Positions 49,457 to 57,829 of a DNA stretch of 64,000 nucleotides are shown one piece after another. Under the pieces are notes generated by a model that saw nothing but the letters and a program-made list of their open reading frames with translations, did no database searches and was not told the origin of the DNA. Position 1 is the stretch's first letter. Each line of letters opens with the position of its first letter. The translations under genes were made by a program, and so were the position numbers. The DNA lies in assembly GCF_014652555.1 (NCBI RefSeq), contig NZ_BMZA01000010.1:62001-126000 (forward strand), given 5' to 3'. The stretch is from Novosphingobium colocasiae. Its GTDB lineage: Bacteria; Pseudomonadota; Alphaproteobacteria; Sphingomonadales; Sphingomonadaceae.

Positions 49457-49660
49457 CGCGGGGAAACCTTCCTATCGGCACGGGGCCAGTTCATCTGCCA
49501 CTTACCGCTAAGCATCCAAGCATTTTCCTTAACCACGCTACGCACATCGCCGGAGTTTGCGGCAAACCCCGCGTTCGCTCGCGCTGGCCTAACAAGGATG
49601 CATTCGATTGGACCGGAGCATTTCCGGGCCCGGTTCCGGTATCAGACGAGGGATGCGCCG
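49457..49660. promoter_or_regulatory. Divergent intergenic region between cheB-like gene and che operon
   Basis: About 200 bases separate the two divergent transcription units. The left part is relatively AT-richer (aagcattttccttaacc). I see no convincing sigma-54 or sigma-28 promoter. A GC-rich dyad (tccgggcccgg) is present near 49623-49633. No gene is evident here; the stretch from 49661 may code for a 58-aa protein. Confidence 0.4.
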
Positions 49661-49837
49661 ATGAGGATTTGCGCCAAGTGCGGGGCCCTGCGCCCCCGGC
49701 CCCTGCCGGGGACGCCGGCGGCCTGCGCGGTGGGATACTGCCACGTGCCCCTGGGACAAACCCGTAGGTCACCGGTGACGCTGATGAAGGCGCGGGGCGG
49801 TAGCGATCAGGCACGTTGCGCAGGAGCCCGAGTATGA
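49661..49837 (+). CDS. Possible 58-aa Cys-rich protein at the head of the che operon
   Basis: A frame starting MRICAKCGALRPRP has GAGGGA seven bases before its ATG and ends with a TGA that overlaps the next ATG (ATGA). That is the same coupling seen between other genes here. It contains CAKC and CAVGYC, a possible zinc-ribbon-like set of four cysteines. Codon use is mixed (AGG, GGA and TCA appear), so it may be non-coding. No family is recognised. Confidence 0.25.
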   Translation: MRICAKCGALRPRPLPGTPAACAVGYCHVPLGQTRRSPVTLMKARGGSDQARCAGARV

Positions 49838-50094
49838 CCAGCATTACTCTGCCTGCCCGCTGTGACCGGGCTGCCGCCGAGGCGCTGTGCCCCGAATTCG
49901 TCGCCGCAATGGGCGATGGCCCCACCCGCGTCGATGCCAGCGGCGTGACCCATGTCGGGCAGGCGGTTCTGCAACTGCTGGTTTCGGCCCGGCGCAGTGG
50001 CGGCGGCGCGATCATCGTGGCGAGCCCCGCACTGGACGAAGCGGCGCGGCTGACCGGGCTGACTGCCGAACTGTTCGAAGAGGTTGAGCTGTGA
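49834..50094 (+). CDS. STAS-domain protein in chemotaxis operon
   Basis: The ATG at 49834 has AGGAG seven bases upstream and yields 86 residues. Sequence pattern (ALCPEFVAAMGDGPTRVDASGVTHVGQAVLQLLVSA) fits a STAS/anti-anti-sigma-type fold, with a Ser or Asp at the usual phosphorylation loop (VDASGV). It overlaps cheA by four bases. Such stand-alone STAS proteins head several alphaproteobacterial che operons; the partner and role are not established for this case. Confidence 0.8.
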   Translation: MTSITLPARCDRAAAEALCPEFVAAMGDGPTRVDASGVTHVGQAVLQLLVSARRSGGGAIIVASPALDEAARLTGLTAELFEEVEL

Positions 50095-52217
50095 CCCCCG
50101 AGGAAATCCAGCAGATCTTCTTCGTCGAATGCGAGGAATCGCTGGCGGCGGCGGAAACCGGGCTGGCCGCCTGCCGCGCCGGCACGCAGGATTCGGATAC
50201 CGTGAACGCGGTGTTCCGCGCGATCCACTCGATCAAGGGCGGGGCCGGGGCGTTCGGCTATGGCGCGCTTCAGGCCTATACCCACACGTTCGAAACGCTG
50301 CTGTCCGATGTGCGCGAAGGGCTGGTGGCGATTGCGCCGGACCTTATCGATCTGCTGCTTCGCGCACTCGATACACTGGCCGATCATGTCACGGCGGCGC
50401 GCGAATGCGCCGAAGCGCCGGACGATGCCGGGCTGATCGGCGAAATGGAGGCGGCGATGGCCGCTAACGCCGGGTCCGCTCCCAAGGCCACGCCTGAGCC
50501 TGACCCTGAACCGGCGATCGATAGCGGTGCCGGAGACGACTTCGGGCTCGACCTCGATGCCTTGCTGGACGATCTCACCGCCGATTTCGTGCCTTCTCCT
50601 ACCCCCGCGCGCTGGCCGGTGCATCTGCGCATGCGGGCAGGGGCGATGCGCAACGGCAGCGAGCCGTTGCTCATGCTGCGCGACATCGCCGCGCTGGGGG
50701 GCGAATGCACGCACTGTGACGTATCGCAAGTGCCGCCGCTCGACAGCTTCAATCCTTCCGAAGGCTATCTCGGCTGGACTTACGCGCTGCCCGCCGAAAC
50801 GCCCGAGGATGCGGTGCGAGACATCTTCGATTTCATCGGCGACGATTGCGCGCTGGCGATCGGCGAGGATGAGGACATTCCGGCGTTTGAACCGGGCGAA
50901 ACCCCGGTGCCTGTCGCGGCGTCTGCCGCAGCCGTGGTTCCTGCCGCCGGCCCGGTGCCGGCCGAAGAGAATCAGGCGGTTTTCGCCACTTCCACTGCCG
51001 CCGTGCCACCGGCCGGGGCTGTCCCCGCGTCGCCTGCGGCCGGGCAATCGATCCGCATCGACCTGTTCAAGCTGGACCGGCTGATCGATCTCGTCGGCGA
51101 ACTGGTGATTGCCCAGGCCATGCTGGTCCAGCGGCTGGAAGGCGTGGGCATTTCCGCAACTGACGAGCTGAGCCTGCTCGAAACCCTGACCCGCGACATC
51201 CAGGAAAGCGCGATGTCGATCCGGGCGCAGCCGATCTCCAGCGTGTTCAGCCGGGTGCCGCGCATCCTGCGCGATCTGGCCGCCTCTACGGGCAAGCACG
51301 TCAGGCTGGAGGTGATCGGCGAGACGACCGAACTCGACAAGACGGTGATCGAACGGCTGGGCGAACCGCTCACTCACCTGATCCGCAATGCGGTGGACCA
51401 CGGCATCGAAAGCGCCGAGCAGCGCATCGCCGCGGGCAAATCTCCCGAAGGCACGCTGACGCTTTCGGCCGAGCATCGCTCCGGCCGCATCCTCATCGCG
51501 ATCGGGGATGACGGCGCGGGCATCAACCGCGAGCGTGTGCTGGCCAAAGCGATCGAGAAGGGCATCATCAGTCCCGAGGCGCAGCTTACCGCCGAAGAGA
51601 TCGACAACCTGATCTTCGCCCCCGGTTTCTCGACCGCGCAGGTGGTGTCGAATGTGTCCGGCCGCGGCGTGGGCATGGATGTGGTGCGCCAGAACGTGAA
51701 GGAACTGGGCGGCCGGATCACCATCGACAGCATCGAGGGCAAGGGCACCACTTTCACGCTCACCCTGCCGCTGACGCTGGCCATTTCGGACGGCATGATC
51801 GTCGATGTCGGCGATCAGACGCTGGTGGTTCCGCTGGCGCATGTCGTCGAAAGCCTGCGCCCGGCCGAAGCCGATGTGCAAGGGCTGGGATCGAGCCGGG
51901 CGATGCTCAACGTGCGCGGGCGGTTCATCCCCGTCATCTCGCTGCGCGATGCCCTGGGCACGGTTCAAGGGGCAACCGCTGCGGCCGAAGGCGTGCTGAT
52001 CGTCGTCGATACCGAAAGCGCGGGGCAGGCGGCCTTGCTGGTCGATAACATCTGCGACCAGCGCCAGTTCGTCATCAAGAGCCTGGCCACCAATTTCCGC
52101 GCAGTCGAAGGCGTGGCAGGGGCGACGATCCTGGGCGATGGGCGCGTGGCGCTGATCGTCGATGTCGATGGCCTCGTCGCCTGCGCATTGCCGGCGCAGG
52201 AACGGCAGGCGGCATGA
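50091..52217 (+). CDS. cheA: Chemotaxis histidine kinase CheA
   Basis: The 708-residue kinase starts at GTG 50091, overlapping the STAS gene. Domains are an HPt domain (phospho-acceptor H46 in AIHSIKGGAGAFGY), an acidic linker, and a P2-like alpha/beta segment (about residues 170-262, with GGECTHCDVSQV). A Pro/Ala linker follows, then the dimerisation domain, the ATPase domain (LIRNAVDHGIE, GDDGAGINRERV, GRGVGMDVV) and a C-terminal CheW-like domain. It should phosphorylate the CheY and CheB of this operon. No receptor gene is present in the window. Confidence 0.95.
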   Translation: MTPEEIQQIFFVECEESLAAAETGLAACRAGTQDSDTVNAVFRAIHSIKGGAGAFGYGALQAYTHTFETLLSDVREGLVAIAPDLIDLLLRALDTLADHVTAARECAEAPDDAGLIGEMEAAMAANAGSAPKATPEPDPEPAIDSGAGDDFGLDLDALLDDLTADFVPSPTPARWPVHLRMRAGAMRNGSEPLLMLRDIAALGGECTHCDVSQVPPLDSFNPSEGYLGWTYALPAETPEDAVRDIFDFIGDDCALAIGEDEDIPAFEPGETPVPVAASAAAVVPAAGPVPAEENQAVFATSTAAVPPAGAVPASPAAGQSIRIDLFKLDRLIDLVGELVIAQAMLVQRLEGVGISATDELSLLETLTRDIQESAMSIRAQPISSVFSRVPRILRDLAASTGKHVRLEVIGETTELDKTVIERLGEPLTHLIRNAVDHGIESAEQRIAAGKSPEGTLTLSAEHRSGRILIAIGDDGAGINRERVLAKAIEKGIISPEAQLTAEEIDNLIFAPGFSTAQVVSNVSGRGVGMDVVRQNVKELGGRITIDSIEGKGTTFTLTLPLTLAISDGMIVDVGDQTLVVPLAHVVESLRPAEADVQGLGSSRAMLNVRGRFIPVISLRDALGTVQGATAAAEGVLIVVDTESAGQAALLVDNICDQRQFVIKSLATNFRAVEGVAGATILGDGRVALIVDVDGLVACALPAQERQAA

Positions 52218-53086
52218 CGCTAACGATGGCCGCCCGGATGGACCCCGTTCCCGGCATTTCTCCCGAGATATACAGCGCCGCCGATTTCAAGGCGGTGTCC
52301 GAAATCGTCTACAACGCGGTCGGCATCGTCCTGCCCGAAGGCAAGGCGATGCTGGTCTATTCGCGGCTGGCCCCGCTGGTGCGCGAAGCAGGCTGCATCA
52401 CCTTCGGCAAGTTCATCGACCGGATGCGTGGCGATGCCACCGAACTGTTCAGGGCCGTGGCTGCGCTGACCACGAACCACACATTTTTCTATCGCGAAGC
52501 CCACCACTTCGAACACCTCCAGGCCACGGTCCGGCCGCTGCTGCTGGACAAGCTGCGCAAAGGGCAGCCGGTCCGCGGCTGGTCGGCCGGTTGTTCGAGC
52601 GGGGAGGAAACCTGGTCGATCGCCATGACCCTGCTTGGCCCGGAAAAGGGCGAGGGACTGAAGATGGCGCAAGGCGATCTGCGCCTCCTCGCCAGCGACA
52701 TCGCCCCGCATGCGATCCGCAAGGCAGAGGCCGGTGTCTATCAGCCCAAGGACGTGCAGCCTGTCCCTGATGCGCTGCGCCGCGCCTGGACTGCCGAAAG
52801 GGCGGGCGAAGTCAGCGTGTCCGAAACGGCGCGCAGCATCGTGCGCTTTCGCCTGCTGAACTTTCTGGCCGACTGGCCGATCACCGGCCGGTTCGATTTC
52901 ATCTTTTGCCGAAACGTCATGATCTATTTCGATAATCCGACAAAGGAGCGGCTCGTCCAGCGCTTTGTCGATGTGCTGCACCCCGGCGGCTGGTTGTACA
53001 TCGGGCATTCCGAAAGGGTTACCGGCCCCGCCACCGATCGCCTCAACCTCGTCGGGCCGACGATCTACCGGCGGAAAGACGCATGA
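52214..53086 (+). CDS. cheR: Chemotaxis protein methyltransferase CheR
   Basis: The 290-residue SAM-dependent enzyme methylates receptor glutamates. The N-terminal helical domain carries LTTNHTFFYREAHHF; the catalytic domain has GWSAGCSSGEETWSIAM, ASDIAPHAIRKAEAG and FDFIFCRNVMIYF. It overlaps cheA and cheB by four bases each (ATGA), showing strong translational coupling. No TPR or other extension is present. Confidence 0.95.
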   Translation: MTLTMAARMDPVPGISPEIYSAADFKAVSEIVYNAVGIVLPEGKAMLVYSRLAPLVREAGCITFGKFIDRMRGDATELFRAVAALTTNHTFFYREAHHFEHLQATVRPLLLDKLRKGQPVRGWSAGCSSGEETWSIAMTLLGPEKGEGLKMAQGDLRLLASDIAPHAIRKAEAGVYQPKDVQPVPDALRRAWTAERAGEVSVSETARSIVRFRLLNFLADWPITGRFDFIFCRNVMIYFDNPTKERLVQRFVDVLHPGGWLYIGHSERVTGPATDRLNLVGPTIYRRKDA

Positions 53087-54108
53087 GCATCCGCGTCCTC
53101 ATCATCGACGATTCGCCGACCATGCGGGCGATCCTGATGTCCCGCCTGCGTGAACAGCCGGACATTACCGTCGCCGGCACCGCTTCCAATGCGGCGGAAG
53201 GGCGCGAGATGATCAAGCGGCTCGATCCCGATGTCGTCACCCTCGATATCGAGATGCCCGGCATGAACGGCCTCGATTTCCTCGAAAAGATCATGACCCT
53301 GCGGCCGACGCCGGTGCTGATCGTCTCGGGCGCGACGCAGGAAGGCAACGATGTGGCAGCCCGCGCGCTCGCGCTCGGCGCGGTCGATTGCTATTCGAAA
53401 TACGATCTCGCCGGCAAGCTGACCCTCGAGGACAGCGGCCGGCTGGCCGATCTCATCCGCGAGGCGGCGCAAGTGCGGTTCAACAAGCCGGCGATCGCCA
53501 CCCCGGTGCTGGCGGAGGAAAGCCGCCGATCGATGAAACGGGACACCCGGCTCATCGCGATCGGCTCGTCCACCGGCGGGGTGGAGGCGTTGCAGGTGCT
53601 GCTGCGCGAATTTCCGGCCGACTGCCCGCCGACGCTGATCGTCCAGCACGTCAACCCGCGCTTCGCCCCCGCCATCGCCCGCACGCTGGATCAGGTTTGC
53701 CCTGCGCGCGTGCAGATCGCCGAGAACAACATGCCGGTACGCCCCGGCAACGTCTATCTGGCGGCCGAAGCGGGCCACCACCTGAAAGTGCGTGCCGGAT
53801 CGACACTGATCGCCCGGCTGCGCCGGGGCGAAGCGGTTTCGGGGCATCTGCCCAGCGTGGACGTGCTGTTCGAATCTGTCGCCCGCGAAGTGGGCGCGCA
53901 GGCGGTGGGCATCCTGCTGACCGGCATGGGCCAGGACGGCGCGCGCGGGCTTCTGGCGATGAGCAACGCCGGGGCGCACACCATCGCGCAGGACGAAAGC
54001 AGCTGCACGGTGTTCGGCATGCCGCGCGCCGCGATTTCGCTGGGGGCCGCGCGCGTCGTTGCCCCGATCAACCGCATTGCGCGCCATGCGCTCAGCAAGG
54101 CAGCCTGA
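53083..54108 (+). CDS. cheB: Chemotaxis protein-glutamate methylesterase/glutaminase CheB
   Basis: The 341-residue protein has an N-terminal REC domain (D9-D10, phosphoacceptor D55 in TLDIEMPGMNG) and a C-terminal esterase domain. The catalytic triad is complete: S163 in GSSTGG, H189 in VQHVNP and D285 in MGQDG; VFGMPRAA is also kept. It removes methyl groups from, and deamidates, chemoreceptors. This is the functional copy, in contrast with the divergent CheB-like gene at 48416. Confidence 0.95.
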   Translation: MSIRVLIIDDSPTMRAILMSRLREQPDITVAGTASNAAEGREMIKRLDPDVVTLDIEMPGMNGLDFLEKIMTLRPTPVLIVSGATQEGNDVAARALALGAVDCYSKYDLAGKLTLEDSGRLADLIREAAQVRFNKPAIATPVLAEESRRSMKRDTRLIAIGSSTGGVEALQVLLREFPADCPPTLIVQHVNPRFAPAIARTLDQVCPARVQIAENNMPVRPGNVYLAAEAGHHLKVRAGSTLIARLRRGEAVSGHLPSVDVLFESVAREVGAQAVGILLTGMGQDGARGLLAMSNAGAHTIAQDESSCTVFGMPRAAISLGAARVVAPINRIARHALSKAA

Positions 54109-54111
54109 CCG

Positions 54112-54660
54112 ATGACAGAGGGCATGAACGTCGCCAGCCAGCGGCTGACCGTTTTGCAGGGCCAGTACAAGGTCAGCGCCGGGCCGCGCGTGGAGCTGTC
54201 TACCGTGCTCGGCAGTTGCGTGGCCACCTGCCTCTATGATCCCGAGGTGGAGCTGGGCGGGATGAACCATTTCCTGCTGCCCGAACCGCCCGCCAGCCAC
54301 AATCGCGGCGAGGTGGACGTGCATTACGGCGTCTACCTGATGGAGATGCTGATCAACGAGATGCTGAACTACGGCGCTCGCAAGGACCGGCTGCGGGCCC
54401 ATCTTTATGGCGGGGCCAACATCCGCGCCGGGATGCAGCAGATCGGCACCGCCAACGCCGATTTCGCGCGCAACTTCCTGCTGCGCGAACGCATTGACCT
54501 GGTGCGCGAGGATCTTGGCGGCACTAACGCCCGCCGCGTCGATTTTCGCCCGTCTTCCGGAATGGTCCGATGCCGGACCGTCGCCAGCTCGGACGCGCCC
54601 GAGCCCAAACCCCAACCCGTATTCCGTCCCGTGCCGCGGGGCGAAGTCGACCTGTTCTGA
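54112..54660 (+). CDS. cheD: Chemoreceptor glutamine deamidase CheD
   Basis: The 182-residue protein has the CheD catalytic Cys in TVLGSCVATCLYD and the His in GGMNHFLLP, with the downstream LYGGANIR motif. CheD deamidates receptor glutamines and in other bacteria also interacts with CheC-type phosphatases. It starts three bases after the cheB stop. The C-terminal tail (PEPKPQPVFRPV) is a Pro-rich extension. Confidence 0.93.
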   Translation: MTEGMNVASQRLTVLQGQYKVSAGPRVELSTVLGSCVATCLYDPEVELGGMNHFLLPEPPASHNRGEVDVHYGVYLMEMLINEMLNYGARKDRLRAHLYGGANIRAGMQQIGTANADFARNFLLRERIDLVREDLGGTNARRVDFRPSSGMVRCRTVASSDAPEPKPQPVFRPVPRGEVDLF

Positions 54661-54676
54661 ACCAGCGAGGCAGCCG

Positions 54677-55048
54677 ATGAGCAGCACTACCCGTATCCTG
54701 ACCGTGGATGACAGCGCATCGATGCGCGCGCTGCTCAACCACGCCCTGAGCACTAATGGCTTCGAAGTGGCGCAAGCCGATGACGGCGTGTCCGCGCTCG
54801 AATGGCTGGCGGTCAACGAGGTCGATGTCGTCATCACCGATATCAACATGCCCCGGCTCGACGGCTTCGGCCTGATCGAGCAGGTGCGCGGCGGCACCCG
54901 CCATCGTGATCGGCCGATCCTGGTGCTGACCACGGAAAGCTCGGACGAGAAGAAAGCGCGCGCCCGCGCCGCCGGGGCTACCGGCTGGATCGTCAAGCCG
55001 TTCGATACCGAAAAGCTGGTCGCGGCCGTGCGCCGCGTCTCGCACTGA
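54677..55048 (+). CDS. cheY: Chemotaxis response regulator CheY
   Basis: From the ATG at 54677 (the frame is open further upstream inside cheD) the product is a 123-residue single receiver domain. It has TVDDSASMRAL, phosphoacceptor Asp in VITDINMPRLDGF, conserved Thr in VLTTES and Lys in IVKPFD. The MPRLDGFGLIEQ and KPF motifs are typical of CheY. Output could be a flagellar motor or another target; no flagellar genes are nearby. Confidence 0.9.
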   Translation: MSSTTRILTVDDSASMRALLNHALSTNGFEVAQADDGVSALEWLAVNEVDVVITDINMPRLDGFGLIEQVRGGTRHRDRPILVLTTESSDEKKARARAAGATGWIVKPFDTEKLVAAVRRVSH

Positions 55049-55063
55049 GCCGGAGGCAGGAAC

Positions 55064-55504
55064 ATGCATCGCGAACTCATCACTTTCGAAATCGCCAGCC
55101 AGATCTTCGCCCTCGATATCATGGCGATCCGCGAAATCCGCGCGTGGACCCCGGTCACGCCGATGCCGCGCGTGCCGCATTACGTGGCCGGCGTGGTCAA
55201 CCTGCGCGGCTCGGTGCTGCCGGTGATCGATCTCGCCGCGCGGCTGGGCTGGGCGGCGACTGAAGCGACACCGCGCCATGCGATCATCGTGTGCCAGGTC
55301 AACGGCCAGTCGCAAGGGCTCATCGTCGATTCGGTCAGCGATATCGTCGCGCTCAACACGGAACATCTCCAGGCACCGCCTACTGCCGGGCAGGATGAAG
55401 TGATCCCGTTCCTCGAAGGACTGGTGGCGATCGACGAGCGGATGGTCATGGTTCTCGACCTGCATGCGCTCAGCGCTTCCGGGGAACATGCTTTCGCGGC
55501 CTGA
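55064..55504 (+). CDS. cheW: Chemotaxis adaptor protein CheW
   Basis: The 146-residue protein has a strong GGAGG ribosome binding site and the CheW fold landmarks FALDIMAIREIRAW, VAGVVNLRGSVLPVIDL and VDSVSDIV. It links chemoreceptors to CheA. It is followed six bases later by a small gene of unknown function. Confidence 0.95.
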   Translation: MHRELITFEIASQIFALDIMAIREIRAWTPVTPMPRVPHYVAGVVNLRGSVLPVIDLAARLGWAATEATPRHAIIVCQVNGQSQGLIVDSVSDIVALNTEHLQAPPTAGQDEVIPFLEGLVAIDERMVMVLDLHALSASGEHAFAA

Positions 55505-55509
55505 AGACC

Positions 55510-55842
55510 ATGATGCACCAGCCCAAATTCGTCGCCATGGCCGAAGTGCTCGGCGAACTCGGGGCCGAGATCGAGGCGCTTGGCGAAGTGCTGTGCCGCG
55601 ATCACGGTTTTGCGGGCCTTCATGTGCGTGAATTGCAGGCGATCGATCTGATCGCGCAGAAGCAGCGTGCGCTGGCGGCGATCCTGTCGGCCGGGTTCTC
55701 GGAAAGCGAGATGCGCCGCATCAGCATCGACGCGCTGCGCCGCCGGTTCTGCGGTTTTATGGACGATAGCGTGACGACGTGCGAAGTGCCGATCGAACCG
55801 CTCCGCCCGCCAGGCGCGCCGGACGCGGATATGTGGGATTGA
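55510..55842 (+). CDS. Unknown 110-aa protein, last gene of che operon
   Basis: The frame opens five bases after the cheW stop and codes for a mostly helical, soluble protein. Its N-terminal half is Glu/Leu-rich (MAEVLGELGAEIEALGEVLC), and it continues with IDLIAQKQRALAAILSAGF and an acidic, Pro-rich tail ending DMWD. The layout vaguely recalls FlgN/FliT-type chaperones or CheZ-like helices, but I see no phosphatase motif. Its position suggests a role in this signalling pathway. Not recognised as a named family. Confidence 0.7.
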   Translation: MMHQPKFVAMAEVLGELGAEIEALGEVLCRDHGFAGLHVRELQAIDLIAQKQRALAAILSAGFSESEMRRISIDALRRRFCGFMDDSVTTCEVPIEPLRPPGAPDADMWD

Positions 55843-55872
55843 ACGCCGGGGCAAAACTCCTAAACCCGGTCA

Positions 55873-56481
55873 ATGCCTGCTGACGCCCGCCTGCACTACC
55901 CCGCCACCGCCCGCAATCGCGATGCGATCCTTGCTGTCCTGCGCGATGAATTGTCGGATGTCGGCACGGTGCTGGAGATCGCATCGGGCAGCGGCGAACA
56001 CGCGCTCGCCTTTGCGGCGGCAATGCCGCACCTGATCTGGCAGCCGAGCGATCCCGAAGCCGCCGCCCGTGCATCGATCAGCGGCTGGATCGCGGCGGAG
56101 GGCACGGCGAACCTCCTTCCGCCGCTCGCGCTCGATGCCACTGACCCGGATGCATGGCCTCAGATACGCGTGGATGCCGTTCTGTGCATCAACATGATCC
56201 ACATCAGCCCGTGGCAGGCGACGCTGGGCCTGATGGCCGGGGCGGCGCGTCTGCTCGCCCCCGGCGCGCCGCTGATCACCTATGGCCCCTATCGGCGCGA
56301 GGGGATCGATCTGGAACCGTCCAATGCCGCCTTCGACGCCGATCTGCGCCGCCGCGATGCCCGCTGGGGGCTGCGGACGGTGGAGGAGGTGGCGCAGGCT
56401 GCGCTCGATCAGGGGCTGGCGCTGTCGCGAACGGTGGCGATGCCCGCCAACAACCTCAGCCTGGTGTTCCGGCGGCGCTGA
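55873..56481 (+). CDS. DUF938 protein, SAM-dependent methyltransferase-like
   Basis: The 202-residue protein has the DUF938 opening (HYPATARNRDAIL) and a SAM-binding pattern (VLEIASGSGEHALAFA), followed by AVLCINMIHISPW and TYGPYRREG. The family resembles Rossmann-fold methyltransferases; the substrate is unknown. Its last 26 bases overlap the 3-prime end of the convergent MATE gene. Confidence 0.87.
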   Translation: MPADARLHYPATARNRDAILAVLRDELSDVGTVLEIASGSGEHALAFAAAMPHLIWQPSDPEAAARASISGWIAAEGTANLLPPLALDATDPDAWPQIRVDAVLCINMIHISPWQATLGLMAGAARLLAPGAPLITYGPYRREGIDLEPSNAAFDADLRRRDARWGLRTVEEVAQAALDQGLALSRTVAMPANNLSLVFRRR

Positions 56482-57829
56482 AGGTCGGCCTGCCGCCAAA
56501 GCTTGAGCGGATCAGCGCGGGCAGGGCTACCGCTTGCCCGCCGCCGCGCAGCAACAGCATCACGCCATAGGCGGCCCACAGCCCGGCGTTGCCGAACGGC
56601 TCCACAAGCCACAGCATCGCGAGATAGGCCAGCAGCGCCAGCATCATCGTAAGCAGCATGGCACGGGTCCAGCCTGCCCCGACGAACACGCCGTCGAATA
56701 CATAGGACACGACGCCGACCACCGTCAGCACTGCCACCCACCCGACATAGCGCATGCATTGCGCCACTACGGCGGGGTCCGTGCTGAAGAGCGCCGCCAG
56801 CCACCCGCCCGCCAGCGCATAGATCGCAGCCAGCGCCAGCGCGACGATCGCGGCGCGCAGCATCGTCGCGCGCAGGACGGCCAGGAAGCGGTCGCGCGAC
56901 CGTGCGCCCAGCGCTTCGCCACAGAGGACCTGGGCAGCGCTTTCGAACCCGTCGAGGATCAGCGTCGACAGCATCAGGAGCTGGAACAGGATGCCGTTCG
57001 CCGCCAGCGTCGTCGCCCCCTGCTGCGCGCCGACCCGCGCGAACAGCAGCAGGCCCAGCGTCATCAGCACGGTGCGCAGGAACAGATCACGATTGAGCGA
57101 GAACAATCGCAGCAAGGCCCGGCGGTGCCAGGTGGCGCGCCGGGCCGCCAGTCCCAGCGCGGCACGCCCTTCGGGACGGCACAGCACGATCCCGGCCAGC
57201 GCGGCGAACTTAAGCAGTTCGGAACACAGCGTCGCCATCGCCACCCCGGCGACGCCGAAGTGCAGGCCGATCACGAACAGCAGGTCGAGCGCAATGTGCA
57301 GCACGTTCGCGCTTACTTCCACCACCAGCACCGCGCGCACCCGGCGCTGCCCGATCAGCCACCCGGTCAGCGCGCAATTGACCAGCCAGGCGGGGGCGGC
57401 CCAGTAGCGAATTTCGATGTATTGCTGCGCATGGTCATGCACCGCTCCGCCGGCGGCGAGCAGGCCCAGGCCGAACGGGATGGACAACGGCATCGCCAGC
57501 ACGAGCAGCGCCCCGATGCCCAGCGCCACCACGAAGGCCCGCGCCAGCGTTGCCGCCTGCATCTCCCGGTCACCGCCGCCCACCGCTTGCGCGGTGAGCG
57601 CGACGGTGCTGGTGCGCAGGAAATTGAACACGCCGAGCAGCCCGAACATGTACTTCGCGCCCAGTTCCACCCCGCCTTGCGCGGCGGCATCGCCGAGCCG
57701 TCCGATCGTCCACATGTCGGCCAGCCCGAACAGCGCCGTGGCGAGGTTGGTGAGCATGGCCGGTACGGCGATCGTCCACACCATGGCGGCGGCATGGGCG
57801 CGAAGCGGCGGGGCTGGGTGGGAAGGCAT
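56456..57829 (-). CDS. MATE family efflux transporter
   Basis: The 457-residue membrane protein has about 12 hydrophobic segments in two similar halves, starting with VWTIAVPAMLTNLATALFGLADMWTIG, the typical MATE entry. It includes GALGxMYMFGLLGVFNF-like sequence and a second half with ANGILFQLLMLSTLILDGFE. It should export cationic compounds or drugs by Na+ or H+ antiport. It overlaps the DUF938 gene tail-to-tail. Confidence 0.88.
   Translation of the reverse strand: MPSHPAPPLRAHAAAMVWTIAVPAMLTNLATALFGLADMWTIGRLGDAAAQGGVELGAKYMFGLLGVFNFLRTSTVALTAQAVGGGDREMQAATLARAFVVALGIGALLVLAMPLSIPFGLGLLAAGGAVHDHAQQYIEIRYWAAPAWLVNCALTGWLIGQRRVRAVLVVEVSANVLHIALDLLFVIGLHFGVAGVAMATLCSELLKFAALAGIVLCRPEGRAALGLAARRATWHRRALLRLFSLNRDLFLRTVLMTLGLLLFARVGAQQGATTLAANGILFQLLMLSTLILDGFESAAQVLCGEALGARSRDRFLAVLRATMLRAAIVALALAAIYALAGGWLAALFSTDPAVVAQCMRYVGWVAVLTVVGVVSYVFDGVFVGAGWTRAMLLTMMLALLAYLAMLWLVEPFGNAGLWAAYGVMLLLRGGGQAVALPALIRSSFGGRPTFSAAGTPG

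Noticed and set aside
49491..51968. 825-codon minus-strand frame opposite cheA
   Set aside because: Shadow of cheA; no ribosome binding site or domain, and cheA is certain.
53065..55158. 697-codon minus-strand frame opposite cheB-cheD-cheY
   Set aside because: Shadow spanning several confirmed genes; composition typical of antisense to GC-rich coding DNA.
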